A stretch of DNA of 64,000 nucleotides from Citricoccus zhacaiensis (GTDB lineage: Bacteria > Actinomycetota > Actinomycetes > Actinomycetales > Micrococcaceae): contig NZ_BMLQ01000002.1 in assembly GCF_014645315.1 (NCBI RefSeq), positions 62,001 through 126,000 of the forward strand. The letters are read 5' to 3'. Shown here piece after piece: positions 33,823 to 45,125 of this stretch (within the stretch, counting starts at the first letter, position 1; each line of letters opens with the position of its first letter). Both the position numbers and the translations under genes were made by a program. Under the pieces are notes generated by a model that was given only the letters and a program-made list of their open reading frames with translations, searched no databases and was not told the origin of the DNA.

Positions 33823-35483
33823 CCGCGGCCGGCGTATGGACGATCATCCTGGCGCTGGCCTACACCGCCTGGCTCGTGGTCGGCGGGCGGATCATGGTCC
33901 GGCGCCAGGAGACCGGCAAGGGCGGGTTCTTCGTGGGCGGGCGCTCCTTCGGTCCGTGGACTGTGGCTTTCTGCATCACCGGGCTGTTCTCCGGCTCCTC
34001 CTACATTGCGATCGTGGAGCTGAGCTACCGGACCGGGATCTCCGCCGTCTGGTACGGCGTGGCGGAGACCGTACAGATCCTGTTGATCGCGTTGCTGCTG
34101 GTCAAGCCGCTGCGGGAGAAGCTCGTGGTGACGGTGACCGGCATCATCGGGGATCGCTTCGGCCGTGCCGCGAAGGCCATCGGCTCGGTCATCACCGGGC
34201 TGACGTTCCCCATGTACTCCGTGGCCACCACCATCGCGTTCGCCTCCGCCCTGCACGTGGTGACGGACCTGTCCCTGCCGCTGTCCGTGGCCGCCACCGC
34301 CGTGGTCCTGCTGGCGTTCCTCTCCGGCGGCGGGATGCGCTCGGTCGGCTTCAGCCAGACCATGAATGTCATCATGATCGGGCTGATGTTCCTCGTCGGC
34401 GTCTGGGTGCTGCTCGCCGACCCGGGCCTCGGCGGCGCGGACGGGCTCGTGGCCCGCGCGGCTGCGGCGCCCGAGATGCTCGTCCTCTCCAACGCCGGCG
34501 TGTCCCTGATCGTGGCCTGGTTCGGCACCTTCATCATCAACGTGCCCCTGGCCCAGGCGGCCTTCCAGATGTCCATGTCCGCACGCACCCCGGAGGACGG
34601 CCAGCGGGGCCTGTACCGTGCCGCCGTCCTCGGCATCCCACTGATCCTGCTGGGCGTGGTCATCGGTGTGGCCGCCGCCCTGGTGCAGCCCGGCGAGGCC
34701 CTGCCGCTCGTGGCCATCCCCGAGTACATCGCGGGAGTGGTGCCGCCCTGGGCCGCGGGGGTCTTCTTCGTGGGACTGTGGGCCTGCGCGCTTGGCTGGG
34801 CCGGGCCCTGCCAGTTCTCCGGGGCCACCTCGCTGGGCAGGGACCTCGGCTCGGCGCTGAACCCCGCGGCCACGGAGCGGCAGCTGGTCCGCTACACCCG
34901 CGTGGCCCTGGTCGGGCTGACCGTGGTCATGGTGGTCTTCGCCCTGCTGCGTACCGAGGAGTCGGCGTGGTGGAACGTGATGGCCTGGACCCTGCGCAAC
35001 GGTGCCACCCTGGCGCCGGTGCTCGCCGCGTTCTTCTGGCCACTGGCCACCCGGTCCGCCGCGCTGACGGCCATGCTGGCCGGATTCAGCGCGGGCATGG
35101 GCTGGTACGCGGCCTCCGGTTTCCACGCCACCGACTTCCTCCTGGGCATGCACCCGGTCTGGGTGGGCATGACCGCCAACCTGCTGGGCATGGTCCTCGT
35201 GACCCTCGCGCAGTCGCGGTGGCGGCTGGTGGCCCCCGGCCGGGAGCGTCAGCGCGGGGTCACCGCCGTCATCGTGGCCGGGCTGCTCGTGGTGGCCGGT
35301 GCGGCGCTGTGGCCGTGGCTCGTGCAGTTCGGGCTGGTGGGCCTGGTCATGCTCGCGGCCATGATCACGGTCTTCGTGGCGGTGGTCCTGCTGACCGAGG
35401 GCGGCGGGACCTCGAGGGCGGCAGGAGGCGGCTCGACCCCCGCGGAGGAGACCGTCCCGTCCCGCTCGGAGCCGGCTACCTGA
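33819..35483 (+). CDS. Sodium:solute symporter family transporter
   Basis: A 554-residue inner-membrane protein with about 13 hydrophobic helices and the SSS-family layout: GGFFVGGRSFGPWTVAFCITGLFSGSSYI near residues 35-70, RFGRAAKAIGSVI, and FVGLWACALGWAGPCQFSGATSLGRDL in helix 8/9. The substrate cannot be read. Starting at GTG 33819 inside the osmC stop, it forms an operon with OsmC opposite the organosulfur operon, so a sulfur-containing acid is one possibility. The C-terminal tail is soluble. Confidence 0.85.
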   Translation: MTAAGVWTIILALAYTAWLVVGGRIMVRRQETGKGGFFVGGRSFGPWTVAFCITGLFSGSSYIAIVELSYRTGISAVWYGVAETVQILLIALLLVKPLREKLVVTVTGIIGDRFGRAAKAIGSVITGLTFPMYSVATTIAFASALHVVTDLSLPLSVAATAVVLLAFLSGGGMRSVGFSQTMNVIMIGLMFLVGVWVLLADPGLGGADGLVARAAAAPEMLVLSNAGVSLIVAWFGTFIINVPLAQAAFQMSMSARTPEDGQRGLYRAAVLGIPLILLGVVIGVAAALVQPGEALPLVAIPEYIAGVVPPWAAGVFFVGLWACALGWAGPCQFSGATSLGRDLGSALNPAATERQLVRYTRVALVGLTVVMVVFALLRTEESAWWNVMAWTLRNGATLAPVLAAFFWPLATRSAALTAMLAGFSAGMGWYAASGFHATDFLLGMHPVWVGMTANLLGMVLVTLAQSRWRLVAPGRERQRGVTAVIVAGLLVVAGAALWPWLVQFGLVGLVMLAAMITVFVAVVLLTEGGGTSRAAGGGSTPAEETVPSRSEPAT

Positions 35484-35486
35484 CCA

Positions 35487-35530
35487 CACTGAGTGCGGGC
35501 CGGCCCCGGTGGGCCGGCCCGCACTCAGTG
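35487..35530. terminator. Bidirectional terminator between symporter and ADH genes
   Basis: A perfect 20-bp stem (CACTGAGTGCGGGCCGGCCC with its complement) closed by CGGT, 4 bases after the symporter stop and 27 before the convergent ADH stop. Confidence 0.88.
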
Positions 35531-35556
35531 CATCGCCCGTTGCGCGCTGACGTCGT

Positions 35557-36654
35557 TCAGAACACGATGATGGGCTTGAGCGTGGTTCCGTTGGCGGAAT
35601 CGGCAAAGGCCTGATTGATGTCCTCGAACGCGTAGGACTTGGTCAGCCTGTCGAACGGGAACGTGCCGGCCGCATGCAGAGCGATCAACCGTGGGATGAA
35701 CTCCTGCGGCACAGCGTCGCCCTCCACCACCATGCTGATCTTGATGCCGCTGAGCAACAGGGTGCCGATGTCGAACGGGGCCTCCGTGCCCAACTTCGCC
35801 GCTCCCACCAGGGCTCCGTGGCCTCGGGTGGCCAGGGACTTGGTCATCTGGGCGAAGACCGGCGGGACGCCGGTGGTGTCCAGGGCGTATTCCACGCCAC
35901 CGCCGGTGATCTCCTTGATGGCCTCGACCGGGTCCGTCTCCTTGGAGTTGACGGTATGGGTGGCGCCGAGTTCCTTGGCGAACTCGAGCCGCTCCGGGAC
36001 GATGTCCACCATGATGATCGTCGTGGCGCCGGCGGCCTTTGCGGCCAGCATGCCGGCCATGCCCACGGCGCCGGTGCCGAAGACCGCCACGGAGGACCCA
36101 GGCTGGGGCTGAAGGACGTTCAGGACGGCGCCGGAGCCGGTCATGATGCCGCAGCCGAGTGGACCCAGCAGGTCCAGAGGCGCATCATCGGGGACCTTGA
36201 CGGCACCACTGGCCACCACATTGGTGTGCTCGGCGAAGGAGGACTGTCCGAAGAAGTGGGAGCTGATCTCACCGGAACCATCGGAGAAGGACTTCGAGCC
36301 GTCAGCCCGTCCGCCACCGAAGTTACGGTCGTAGAAGTTCACGCAGAACATGGGGTGTCCGGCCAGGCACTGCTCGCAACGCCCACAGTAGGCGGGGCCG
36401 AGAACGACCTTGTCGCCTGCCTTGAAGCCTTGCACGTCAGAACCCACGGCCTCGACGATGCCCGCGCCTTCGTGACCCAACACGGACGGCAGCGGGACCG
36501 GGTACCACTGGTCCCGGACGATGGCGTCGGTGTGGCAGACACCTGAGGCGACGATCCGCACCTGGAGTTCGTCCGCGCGGGGAGCGTCAAGCTCCACGTC
36601 GCGGATCTCCAGGTCCGTCTGGGGTGCGGTGGCTACAGCTGCTCGGGTTTTCAT
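35557..36654 (-). CDS. Zinc-dependent alcohol dehydrogenase (aryl/benzyl-alcohol type)
   Basis: A 365-residue medium-chain dehydrogenase with catalytic-zinc residues in SGVCHTDAI and GHEGAG, the structural-zinc loop CGRCEQCLAGHPMFC, and the Rossmann loop VFGTGAVGMAGMLAA. It is a relative of the enzyme at 11534-12637 and shares the HFFGQSSFAEHTNVV region. It is a single gene with a 300-base upstream region containing a palindrome (36786-36801). Substrate is a primary, probably aromatic or medium-chain, alcohol. Confidence 0.88.
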   Translation of the reverse strand: MKTRAAVATAPQTDLEIRDVELDAPRADELQVRIVASGVCHTDAIVRDQWYPVPLPSVLGHEGAGIVEAVGSDVQGFKAGDKVVLGPAYCGRCEQCLAGHPMFCVNFYDRNFGGGRADGSKSFSDGSGEISSHFFGQSSFAEHTNVVASGAVKVPDDAPLDLLGPLGCGIMTGSGAVLNVLQPQPGSSVAVFGTGAVGMAGMLAAKAAGATTIIMVDIVPERLEFAKELGATHTVNSKETDPVEAIKEITGGGVEYALDTTGVPPVFAQMTKSLATRGHGALVGAAKLGTEAPFDIGTLLLSGIKISMVVEGDAVPQEFIPRLIALHAAGTFPFDRLTKSYAFEDINQAFADSANGTTLKPIIVF

Positions 36655-36785
36655 GGACCGTTCCTATCACTCGAAGGCCTCGTCAGCCCTCGGTCGACTG
36701 GCGCGCAATGTGGGTGCGGGGCGCGTCTTCCACGCAGAAGGGGGGCGCATCCCTGTGATGACAGAAAGGGTTAAGTCCGCCCAGC

Positions 36786-36801
36786 GGTTTAAGCGTAAAC
36801 C
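36786..36801. promoter_or_regulatory. Palindromic operator candidate upstream of ADH gene
   Basis: GGTTTA-AGCG-TAAACC, a perfect 6-bp inverted repeat 132 bases upstream of the ADH start and about 170 upstream of the GNAT gene. A second GGTTAAG half-like site lies at 36769. In the rest of 36655-36968 I see only weak promoter-like sequence and no other gene. Confidence 0.35.
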
Positions 36802-36968
36802 TTTCCATTCAGTGGCGCAGCCTTTCCGGTCACGTCGCGGTGTCTCGCTCGTCACCACGGTAATCTCCCATGGCATGAGGATTCGGTGAACCCCCAGGAC
36901 ATCAAGACCCACCGCCCGCCCCACGTCTGCCCCTCGTCCGTTTCCCGCAACACACCAGGAGCCCACGC

Positions 36969-37670
36969 GTGAACGCCACCGACATCCCGCATCCCGACGG
37001 CGGCACTCCGGTCACCGACCCCGTCGCCGTGGCGCGGGTGCATGAGCGCCTGCTGGTCCCGAACTTCCCGCCCCGGGAACTGGTCTCGGTGGAGGAGCTG
37101 CTCGAGGACGTCGCCCGGGGCTCGGCCACGGTGCGCGTGGTCGGCGAGGCGTCGGACCCCGTGGCCGTGGCCATCACGGCCACCTTCACCGGCTCCCCGG
37201 CCGTGCTGCTGAGCTACGTCGCCATTCGCGCCGACCAGCGCGGACGGGGCGTGGGCACGGCACTGCTGTCTGGGTTGCTGGCCGGCATCACCGCGGACCC
37301 GGAGGTCTCCGTGGTCCTCGCCGAGGTGGAGCACCCCGACCACCACCAGGCTCACCCCGTCCACGGGGACCCCGCCGCGCGGTTGCGCTTCTATGCCCGG
37401 CTCGGTGGGCAGATCCTGGACGTGCCCTACTTCCAGCCGCCGGTCGACGAGACGCAGGACGCCGTCTACGGCATGCTCCTGCTGGCCCTGGCCCCGCCGG
37501 AGCGCTTCGTCCGCGGTCAGCGGCTGCTGCCGGAGGCGGGACTGGCCGCAGCCCTGGAGGAGTTCATGGCCGGGACCGATCCGGAGCGGTATCCCGTCGG
37601 CCCCGTGCTGGAGGCCGCCCGCCGCCCCGAGGGCGTGCGGATGCTGACCGTAGAGGAGCTGGGCCGCTAG
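36969..37670 (+). CDS. GNAT-family N-acetyltransferase
   Basis: A 233-residue acetyltransferase with the acetyl-CoA-binding motif YVAIRADQRGRGVGTALLSGLL near residues 80-100. The later FYARLGGQILDVPYFQPPVDE stretch is family-like. It starts with GTG after a weak ribosome-binding site. The substrate is unknown. Its TAG stop overlaps the TAG stop of the convergent antiporter gene by two bases. Confidence 0.85.
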   Translation: MNATDIPHPDGGTPVTDPVAVARVHERLLVPNFPPRELVSVEELLEDVARGSATVRVVGEASDPVAVAITATFTGSPAVLLSYVAIRADQRGRGVGTALLSGLLAGITADPEVSVVLAEVEHPDHHQAHPVHGDPAARLRFYARLGGQILDVPYFQPPVDETQDAVYGMLLLALAPPERFVRGQRLLPEAGLAAALEEFMAGTDPERYPVGPVLEAARRPEGVRMLTVEELGR

Positions 37671-39355
37671 GCCATCCGGGTGGACTCCGCGTCGATGAAA
37701 TGCTGCGCCCGCTGGAGGGTGTGCGAGGAGTAGGTGCCGCCGGCTCGCGCGTCGAGCAGGACGGATTGTTCCACGTCCACGAGCTGGCGGCGCAGTTCGC
37801 GGTGCTGCTGGGCATGGCCGTCCGGATCGTCGTCATTGACCATGGCGGCCAGCGCCTCCGTGGCGGCCAGGCCCCGGCTCCGCGTCCGCTCCAGCACCTC
37901 GGGGGCGAAGGGTCTGCCGTTCTCCCGCAGCAGCGCCTGATTGTCCAGGAAGGCCTGGCGAGCGGCGATGATCTCCTCGGCCAGGCGGGTGACCTCACGG
38001 CCCTCGGCCTCTTCGTTGGTGCCCTTGATGCCAAGGACGCGGATCAGCAGGGGCAGGGTGCCGCCCTGGACCACCAGGGTGATGATGGCGACCGTGAAGG
38101 CGATCAGGATCAACTCGGCCCGGTAGGGGATGTCCGAGGGCAGCGACTGGGCCGCCGCCAGGGTGACGGCTCCGCGCATCCCGGACCAGGCCAGCACGGC
38201 ACCGCCGCGCCACCCGAGGCTGTGGGTGGCCTGGAACTGTGCGTCCGCACGCCACCGCTGCAGCCGCGCCGCGCGCCGTGGATTGGCATCCTGATCGCCC
38301 TCGGCGACGGCTTCCAGGGCAGCGTCCAGTTGCTCGGCAACCTCGGGCATCCGGCGCTGACGGGCCCGGAGTCGGGCGATCAGCGGGACCACGAACAGGA
38401 TGCGGACCCCGAAGAGGATCACCGTGCAGACGGCCGCGAGGGCAACGGCCATCCACAGCCCCCGGCCGGAGGACTCGGCATCCGCGACGATCGAGGTGAT
38501 CTCGAAGCCCATCAGCAAGAACACGCCGTTCTCCAGCAGCAACTGGATGGTCCGCCAATTGGTGCGGTCGGTGATGCGGTCCACGGCACTGAAGCGCTTG
38601 GGAGCCTGATGCCCGGTGACCAGCCCGGCCGCCACCACGGCGATGACGCCCGAGGCGTGCAGGTTCTCCGCCGGCATGTAGGCCAGGAACGGCACGGTCA
38701 GGGAGATCGCCGTGGTGAGCACCGGCTGCTGGCGGATCCGGGAGCGGGCCCACACCGTGAGGGCCCCGACCACTAGCCCGACCGCTACCCCCGCGATGAC
38801 CGCGTAGACGAAGTCGCCGATGGCACCCCAGAACGTGATGCTGCCGGCGGTGGCGGCAATGGCGGTGCGGAGCATGACGAGTGCCGTGGCGTCATTGACC
38901 AGCCCCTCCCCCTCGAGGATCATCACCAGCCTCGGCGGCAGCCCCAGCTTCTTGCCGATGGAGGTCGCAGCCACGGCGTCCGGCGGGCTGATCACGGCCC
39001 CCAGGGCCACCGCGGCGGCGAAGCCGATATCCGGCAGCACCCACCAGATCAGCCATCCGGTGGCGAAGGCGGAGGCGACCACGAGCAGGACTGACAGGGC
39101 GCTGATCGTCTCCAGGTCCCGGCGGAAATCCGTGATGGGGACGTTGACTGCAGCCGAGTAGAGGATCGGCGGCAGCGCGATCATGAGGATCCACTCCGGC
39201 TCCAGCAGGATCCTGGGCGCCCCGGGGATCAGGCTGCAGCCGATGCCGACGATGACCAGCAGGATGGGTGCGGCCACGCCCAACTTCGGGGCGAAGAGAG
39301 ACACGAGGACGATGATCAGGATGCCGGCCACGGCCAGCAGTGCGAATTCTTCCAA
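37667..39355 (-). CDS. CPA1-family Na+/H+ antiporter (NhaP type)
   Basis: A 562-residue monovalent cation:proton antiporter with about 12 helices. The ion-binding core is visible as VISPPDAVAATSIGKKLGLPPRLVMILEGEGLVNDATALV near residues 120-160, and the second conserved region as WSGMRGAVTLAAAQSLP near 390. A ~150-residue cytosolic C-terminal domain rich in Glu/Arg follows (from about 440). It exports Na+ for pH and salt homeostasis. It is convergent with the GNAT gene, with overlapping stops. Confidence 0.9.
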   Translation of the reverse strand: MEEFALLAVAGILIIVLVSLFAPKLGVAAPILLVIVGIGCSLIPGAPRILLEPEWILMIALPPILYSAAVNVPITDFRRDLETISALSVLLVVASAFATGWLIWWVLPDIGFAAAVALGAVISPPDAVAATSIGKKLGLPPRLVMILEGEGLVNDATALVMLRTAIAATAGSITFWGAIGDFVYAVIAGVAVGLVVGALTVWARSRIRQQPVLTTAISLTVPFLAYMPAENLHASGVIAVVAAGLVTGHQAPKRFSAVDRITDRTNWRTIQLLLENGVFLLMGFEITSIVADAESSGRGLWMAVALAAVCTVILFGVRILFVVPLIARLRARQRRMPEVAEQLDAALEAVAEGDQDANPRRAARLQRWRADAQFQATHSLGWRGGAVLAWSGMRGAVTLAAAQSLPSDIPYRAELILIAFTVAIITLVVQGGTLPLLIRVLGIKGTNEEAEGREVTRLAEEIIAARQAFLDNQALLRENGRPFAPEVLERTRSRGLAATEALAAMVNDDDPDGHAQQHRELRRQLVDVEQSVLLDARAGGTYSSHTLQRAQHFIDAESTRMA

Positions 39356-39473
39356 GGGGCCTCCCCGTTCCGGTGGCTGGCGTCACCACTGCCCGTCCAG
39401 ACTAATCCCGGCGCCGTAGCACGGCTTCACCGGTTTGGTCCGGGCCCGGGACCCGGACGTACAGTGGAATCGA

Positions 39474-39587
39474 CCATCCCGAGCGGCCGAGAGATCTGGC
39501 TCTGTGACGCCGCAGCAACCCGTGGTCGACGCCGGCCCCTTTCCGGGCGCGGCATCGGCCACCAGGTGCTACCGCCAGATTCGATGG
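39474..39587 (+). promoter_or_regulatory. SAM-I riboswitch upstream of acetyl-CoA synthetase gene
   Basis: Plus-strand S-box core: P1 arms CCATC/GATGG, GCGGCCGAGAGATCTGGCT, GACGCCGCAGCAACC and GGTGCTACCGCCAG, the same segments as in the four minus-strand riboswitches. The P3 arm is enlarged (about 40 bases, with a GC-rich hairpin). The ribosome-binding site GAAAGAAGG follows at the end of P1, 8 bases before the TTG start. Confidence 0.9.
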
Positions 39588-39602
39588 AAAGAAGGTTCTG
39601 TC

Positions 39603-41795
<2,193 letters not shown>

Positions 41796-41798
41796 ACG

Positions 41799-41860
41799 GT
41801 TGAGTCTGGAGGGATTCACGCAATCAGCCGCCTAATGTGTGAATCGCTCCAGGCTCAACG
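41799..41860. repeat. Palindromic intergenic repeat, copy 3
   Basis: Left arm TTGAGTCTGGAGGGATTCAC and right arm GTGAATCGCTCCAGGCTCAA (one mismatch in the stem), between convergent acs and siderophore-interacting protein genes. It begins 3 bases after the acs stop. See copies at 615-677 and 23649-23710. Confidence 0.85.
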
Positions 41861-41872
41861 AGGCCGGGCGGC

Positions 41873-43075
41873 TTAGTCGTCGGCCTTGCCGTAGGTCCAG
41901 TACGAGGACAGGGACAGCATCCTCCGGTCCACGCCGCGCTCCTCGGTCAGGTGCCGGCGCAGGCGCTTGACCATGGACTTCTCCCCGTGGACGAAGGCGT
42001 GCACTCGGCCTGCGGGCCACTCGGACCGGCCGATCCCCTCCACGGTGGCCGCCAGCTGCGAGCGCCCGAGCCGGTACTCGCCGCCACGGTGCAGCCACGT
42101 CACCTCCACACCGGAGGGCACCGTCAGTTCCCATTCGTCGGCGGGTCCGCCCACCTCGATGAAGGCCTGCCCTGCGGCGCCATCCGGCAACGCGGCCAGC
42201 GCGGCGGAGATCGCCGGCAGAGCCGACTCATCCCCCACGAGCAGGTGAGCGTCGGCGGTCGGGTCCGGGGCGTACTTGCCGCCCGGGCCGGCGAAGGCCA
42301 CCGGATCCCCCACCTGCGCTGCCGCCGCCCACGGTCCGGCCACCCCGGAGTCCCCGTGCAGCACGAAGTCGATCACCACGGTCTCAGCCTCGGTGTCCAC
42401 CGAGTGCACCGTGTAGGTGCGGCGGACGGGGCGCTGGTGTTTCGGCAGTGACTTGCGCAACGCCTGCACGTCGTAGGGCGGGGTCAGCCCCAGGGCCGGG
42501 TCCACGAAGAGGATCTTGACGTACTTGTCCGTGAAGCGGTTGTCCCGGAAGTCGGCGAACCCCGGCCCGCCGAGGGTCAGCCGCTGGAAGTGCTCCCCCA
42601 GCCGCTCGGTGGAGACCACGTCCAGGACCACCTGCTGGCCCTTGCGGCGGTCCGACGAATCGCGGGTCTCCACCGGCCCCAGCGCCCCGCGCCCCGCCAC
42701 GCCACGCCGGTCATCGCCCTCCGCGTGGCCGTGCTGGCCGTGCTGGCCGTACTCGCTACGCTCCTGACGCCCGCCGTGCCGGTGGCGTCGGCGGTGATGG
42801 TGCTCGTCCTTGCCACACTTGCCGTACTTGTCCCGCTTGTCTCGCTTCCCGCTCTTGCCCACGGTGCCGCCGGCCGCCCCCTGCTCGCGCAATCTGGCTG
42901 CCTTCAGGGCGTACTGCGCCGCCTTGTACTCGTACTTGGCCACGGCATAGCGCTCCCGGGCCGCACGGTACCGCTCGTACGCTTCCTCGGCGCCCGGCTC
43001 GGAACTCTCGCCCGTCGCCGCGCTCGGTGCCGCTGGATTCCTAGCCGTCGGAACACTCTCGTCTGTGCTGCCCAT
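41873..43075 (-). CDS. Siderophore-interacting (SIP) family FAD reductase with His-rich N-terminal extension
   Basis: A 400-residue protein. The C-terminal ~260 residues form the SIP domain: FAD-binding RPVRRTYTVHSVD and GPGGKYAPDP, and the NAD(P)-type half ending ERGVDRRMLSLSSYWTYGK. Members reduce ferric siderophores or release iron in the cytosol. The first ~140 residues are unusual: a Tyr/Ala/Arg/Lys-rich predicted coiled coil (about 30-65), a Lys/Arg stretch, then a His/Gly/Arg-rich stretch (DEHHHRRRHRHGG and GQHGQHGHAEGDD) that could bind metal or heme. ATG 43075 follows GGAAGG; a GTG at 43093 is the alternative. It is the last gene of the heme-uptake operon. Confidence 0.85.
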   Translation of the reverse strand: MGSTDESVPTARNPAAPSAATGESSEPGAEEAYERYRAARERYAVAKYEYKAAQYALKAARLREQGAAGGTVGKSGKRDKRDKYGKCGKDEHHHRRRHRHGGRQERSEYGQHGQHGHAEGDDRRGVAGRGALGPVETRDSSDRRKGQQVVLDVVSTERLGEHFQRLTLGGPGFADFRDNRFTDKYVKILFVDPALGLTPPYDVQALRKSLPKHQRPVRRTYTVHSVDTEAETVVIDFVLHGDSGVAGPWAAAAQVGDPVAFAGPGGKYAPDPTADAHLLVGDESALPAISAALAALPDGAAGQAFIEVGGPADEWELTVPSGVEVTWLHRGGEYRLGRSQLAATVEGIGRSEWPAGRVHAFVHGEKSMVKRLRRHLTEERGVDRRMLSLSSYWTYGKADD

Positions 43076-43110
43076 GGGTCCTTCCTGTGGCACGTCATCG
43101 TGCCTCCAGT

Positions 43111-43923
43111 TCAGCCTAGGGTCTGCGCCGAGGAGCCGATAGGCGCGTCCGCCAGCCGCCGCACCCCGGACCGCTCGGGCAGCACGCGGGTCACACCGTC
43201 CAACTCGAGCACCTGGATCGGCGTCCCGTAGACCTCACTGAGCAGCTCCGCGGTGCAGACCTCGGCGGCGGGCCCGTCCGCCACCACGCGCCCCTGGTCC
43301 AGCACCACGATCCGGTCCCCGTACACGGCGGCGGAGTCCAGGTCATGGAGCACGACGGCGACCGCGGCACCGTGCGCTGCCAGCTCACGGCAGAGCATCA
43401 GGGTGCGTTCCTGGTGGGCGATGTCCATGGCGGAGACGGGCTCGTCCAGCAGCACGGTCCGGCCCTCCTGGGCCAGCACCCTCGCCAGGGCCGTGCGCTG
43501 GCGTTCGCCACCGGAGACGACGGTGATGGTCCGCCCCTGCAGGTGTTCGATCCCCACGGCGGCGATCGCGCCGTCCACCACGTCCTGGTCCTGGTCCGCC
43601 CGTTCGGTGCGCCGCCAGGCGTTGCGTCCCATCTCCACGACCTCGCGGACGGTGAAGGGGAAGGACACCCCGGAGTCCTGGACCATCACGGCCCGGCGCT
43701 GGGCGGAGTCCTGGGGCTTCCACCGAGCCACTGGCGTCCCGTCCAGGCTGACGGCACCCCTGCTGGGCTGGATGTCCCCGGAGAGCACGGAGAACAGAGT
43801 GGACTTGCCGGCGCCGTTGGGTCCGATCACCACGGTGACCTCGCCGGGGCGCAGGTCCACGCTGACCCCATGCAGGATCTGGCGTCCGTTGATCTCCACG
43901 TGGACGTCCTGTGCCTCGAGCAT
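43111..43923 (-). CDS. hmuV: Heme ABC importer ATPase HmuV
   Basis: A 270-residue ATPase of the FecE/HmuV group: Walker A GPNGAGKST, signature VSGGERQRTALARVL, Walker B VLLDEPVSAMDIAHQ and the switch His in VLHDLDSAA. The QRRAVMVQDSGVSFPFTVREVVEMGR stretch is typical of heme importers. It overlaps hmuU by one base and is followed after 35 bases by the SIP gene. Confidence 0.9.
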   Translation of the reverse strand: MLEAQDVHVEINGRQILHGVSVDLRPGEVTVVIGPNGAGKSTLFSVLSGDIQPSRGAVSLDGTPVARWKPQDSAQRRAVMVQDSGVSFPFTVREVVEMGRNAWRRTERADQDQDVVDGAIAAVGIEHLQGRTITVVSGGERQRTALARVLAQEGRTVLLDEPVSAMDIAHQERTLMLCRELAAHGAAVAVVLHDLDSAAVYGDRIVVLDQGRVVADGPAAEVCTAELLSEVYGTPIQVLELDGVTRVLPERSGVRRLADAPIGSSAQTLG

Positions 43924-45125
43924 CAGAGGGTCCCCTGCCTCTTCAGGGACTGACGCAACAGGATGAAGAACACGGGTCCTCCGACCACGGCGGTGAAGAT
44001 GCCGATCGGCATGTCGGCGAAGGGGATGACGGTGCGCGCGGCCACGTCAGCGAGCGAGAGCAGCATGGCCCCACCCAGGGCGGAGAGGGGGATGAGGCCC
44101 CGGTGGGAGGGGCCGATCACGAGCCGCAGGGCGTGCGGGACCACCAGCCCCACGAAGCTGATGAGCCCGGCGTAGGCCACGGCGGCGGAGGTGAGCACGG
44201 CCACGGCGATGATGGACACCACGCGCAGCCGCCCCACGTTCACTCCGGCATGCTGGGCGGGCCGCTCGCCGAGGGAGAGGAGGTCCAGCTGGCTGCGGAG
44301 GGACATGGCCACGACGACGCCCAGCAGGAACACGAGACCGGCGGTGCCCACTGCGGTCCAGGTGGCCCCATTCAGGGAACCCATCTGCCAGAACACGATC
44401 TGTTCACGGCTGGCGGTGTCCCCGAGGAAGACGAGGAAGGACATGATGGCGCCGGCCACGGCGTTGACCGCGATTCCGGTCAGCACGAGCGTCAGCACCA
44501 TGGCCCGGTTGCCGGACGTGGCCAGCAGGTAGACGAGCCAGGTGACCAGCATCCCGCCGAGGAAGGCAGCCAACGGCAGCACCCAACCGCCGGCGGCGGT
44601 CAACCCGAACACGATGACCACGCAGGCGCCCACGGCGGCACCGGAGCTCACGCCGATGATCCCGGGTTCGGCCAGCGGGTTGCTGAACACCCCCTGCATC
44701 AGGGCCCCGGCCACCCCGAGGGCGGCGCCCACGATCACCCCGAGCAACAGCCGCGGGAAGCGGATGTTCCACAGGGTGGAGTCCAGCAGCGTCTCGTCCG
44801 GGGTGGCTGCCGAGGTGCCGGTCACCGCGCGCCAGATCGAGCCGATCACCTCGGAGGGAGCGGTGGGGAACTGCCCGGCTCCGGCGGAGAGCACCAGCAC
44901 GGCCAGCAGCAGCACCAGCAGCACGACGCCGGTCACCGCGGTCCGCGCCGCAGAGTGCGGTCGGGTGCCCCTGCCCGCGCGGAAGCCGTTCGCACCGGAC
45001 TGGACTCCGTGGCCACCCCCGGTGGGTGCGCCGCCGTCGGGCGCCGTGGCGTTCACCGTGGACCGGGCTCGTCCGGGCGACGCACTTTCCACGGCGGCCT
45101 CCCGACGGGTCTCCGAGACGGTCAC
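43923..45125 (-). CDS. hmuU: Heme ABC importer permease HmuU (FecCD type)
   Basis: A 400-residue permease with about ten helices, starting after a ~65-residue hydrophilic N-terminus that is longer than usual. Family segments are IRFPRLLLGVIVGAALGVAGALMQGVFSNPLAEPGIIGVSSGAA and AYAGLISFVGLVVPHALRLVIGPSHRGLIPLSALGGA. It starts at GTG 45125, overlapping the hmuT stop (GTGA). Confidence 0.92.
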   Translation of the reverse strand: MTVSETRREAAVESASPGRARSTVNATAPDGGAPTGGGHGVQSGANGFRAGRGTRPHSAARTAVTGVVLLVLLLAVLVLSAGAGQFPTAPSEVIGSIWRAVTGTSAATPDETLLDSTLWNIRFPRLLLGVIVGAALGVAGALMQGVFSNPLAEPGIIGVSSGAAVGACVVIVFGLTAAGGWVLPLAAFLGGMLVTWLVYLLATSGNRAMVLTLVLTGIAVNAVAGAIMSFLVFLGDTASREQIVFWQMGSLNGATWTAVGTAGLVFLLGVVVAMSLRSQLDLLSLGERPAQHAGVNVGRLRVVSIIAVAVLTSAAVAYAGLISFVGLVVPHALRLVIGPSHRGLIPLSALGGAMLLSLADVAARTVIPFADMPIGIFTAVVGGPVFFILLRQSLKRQGTL

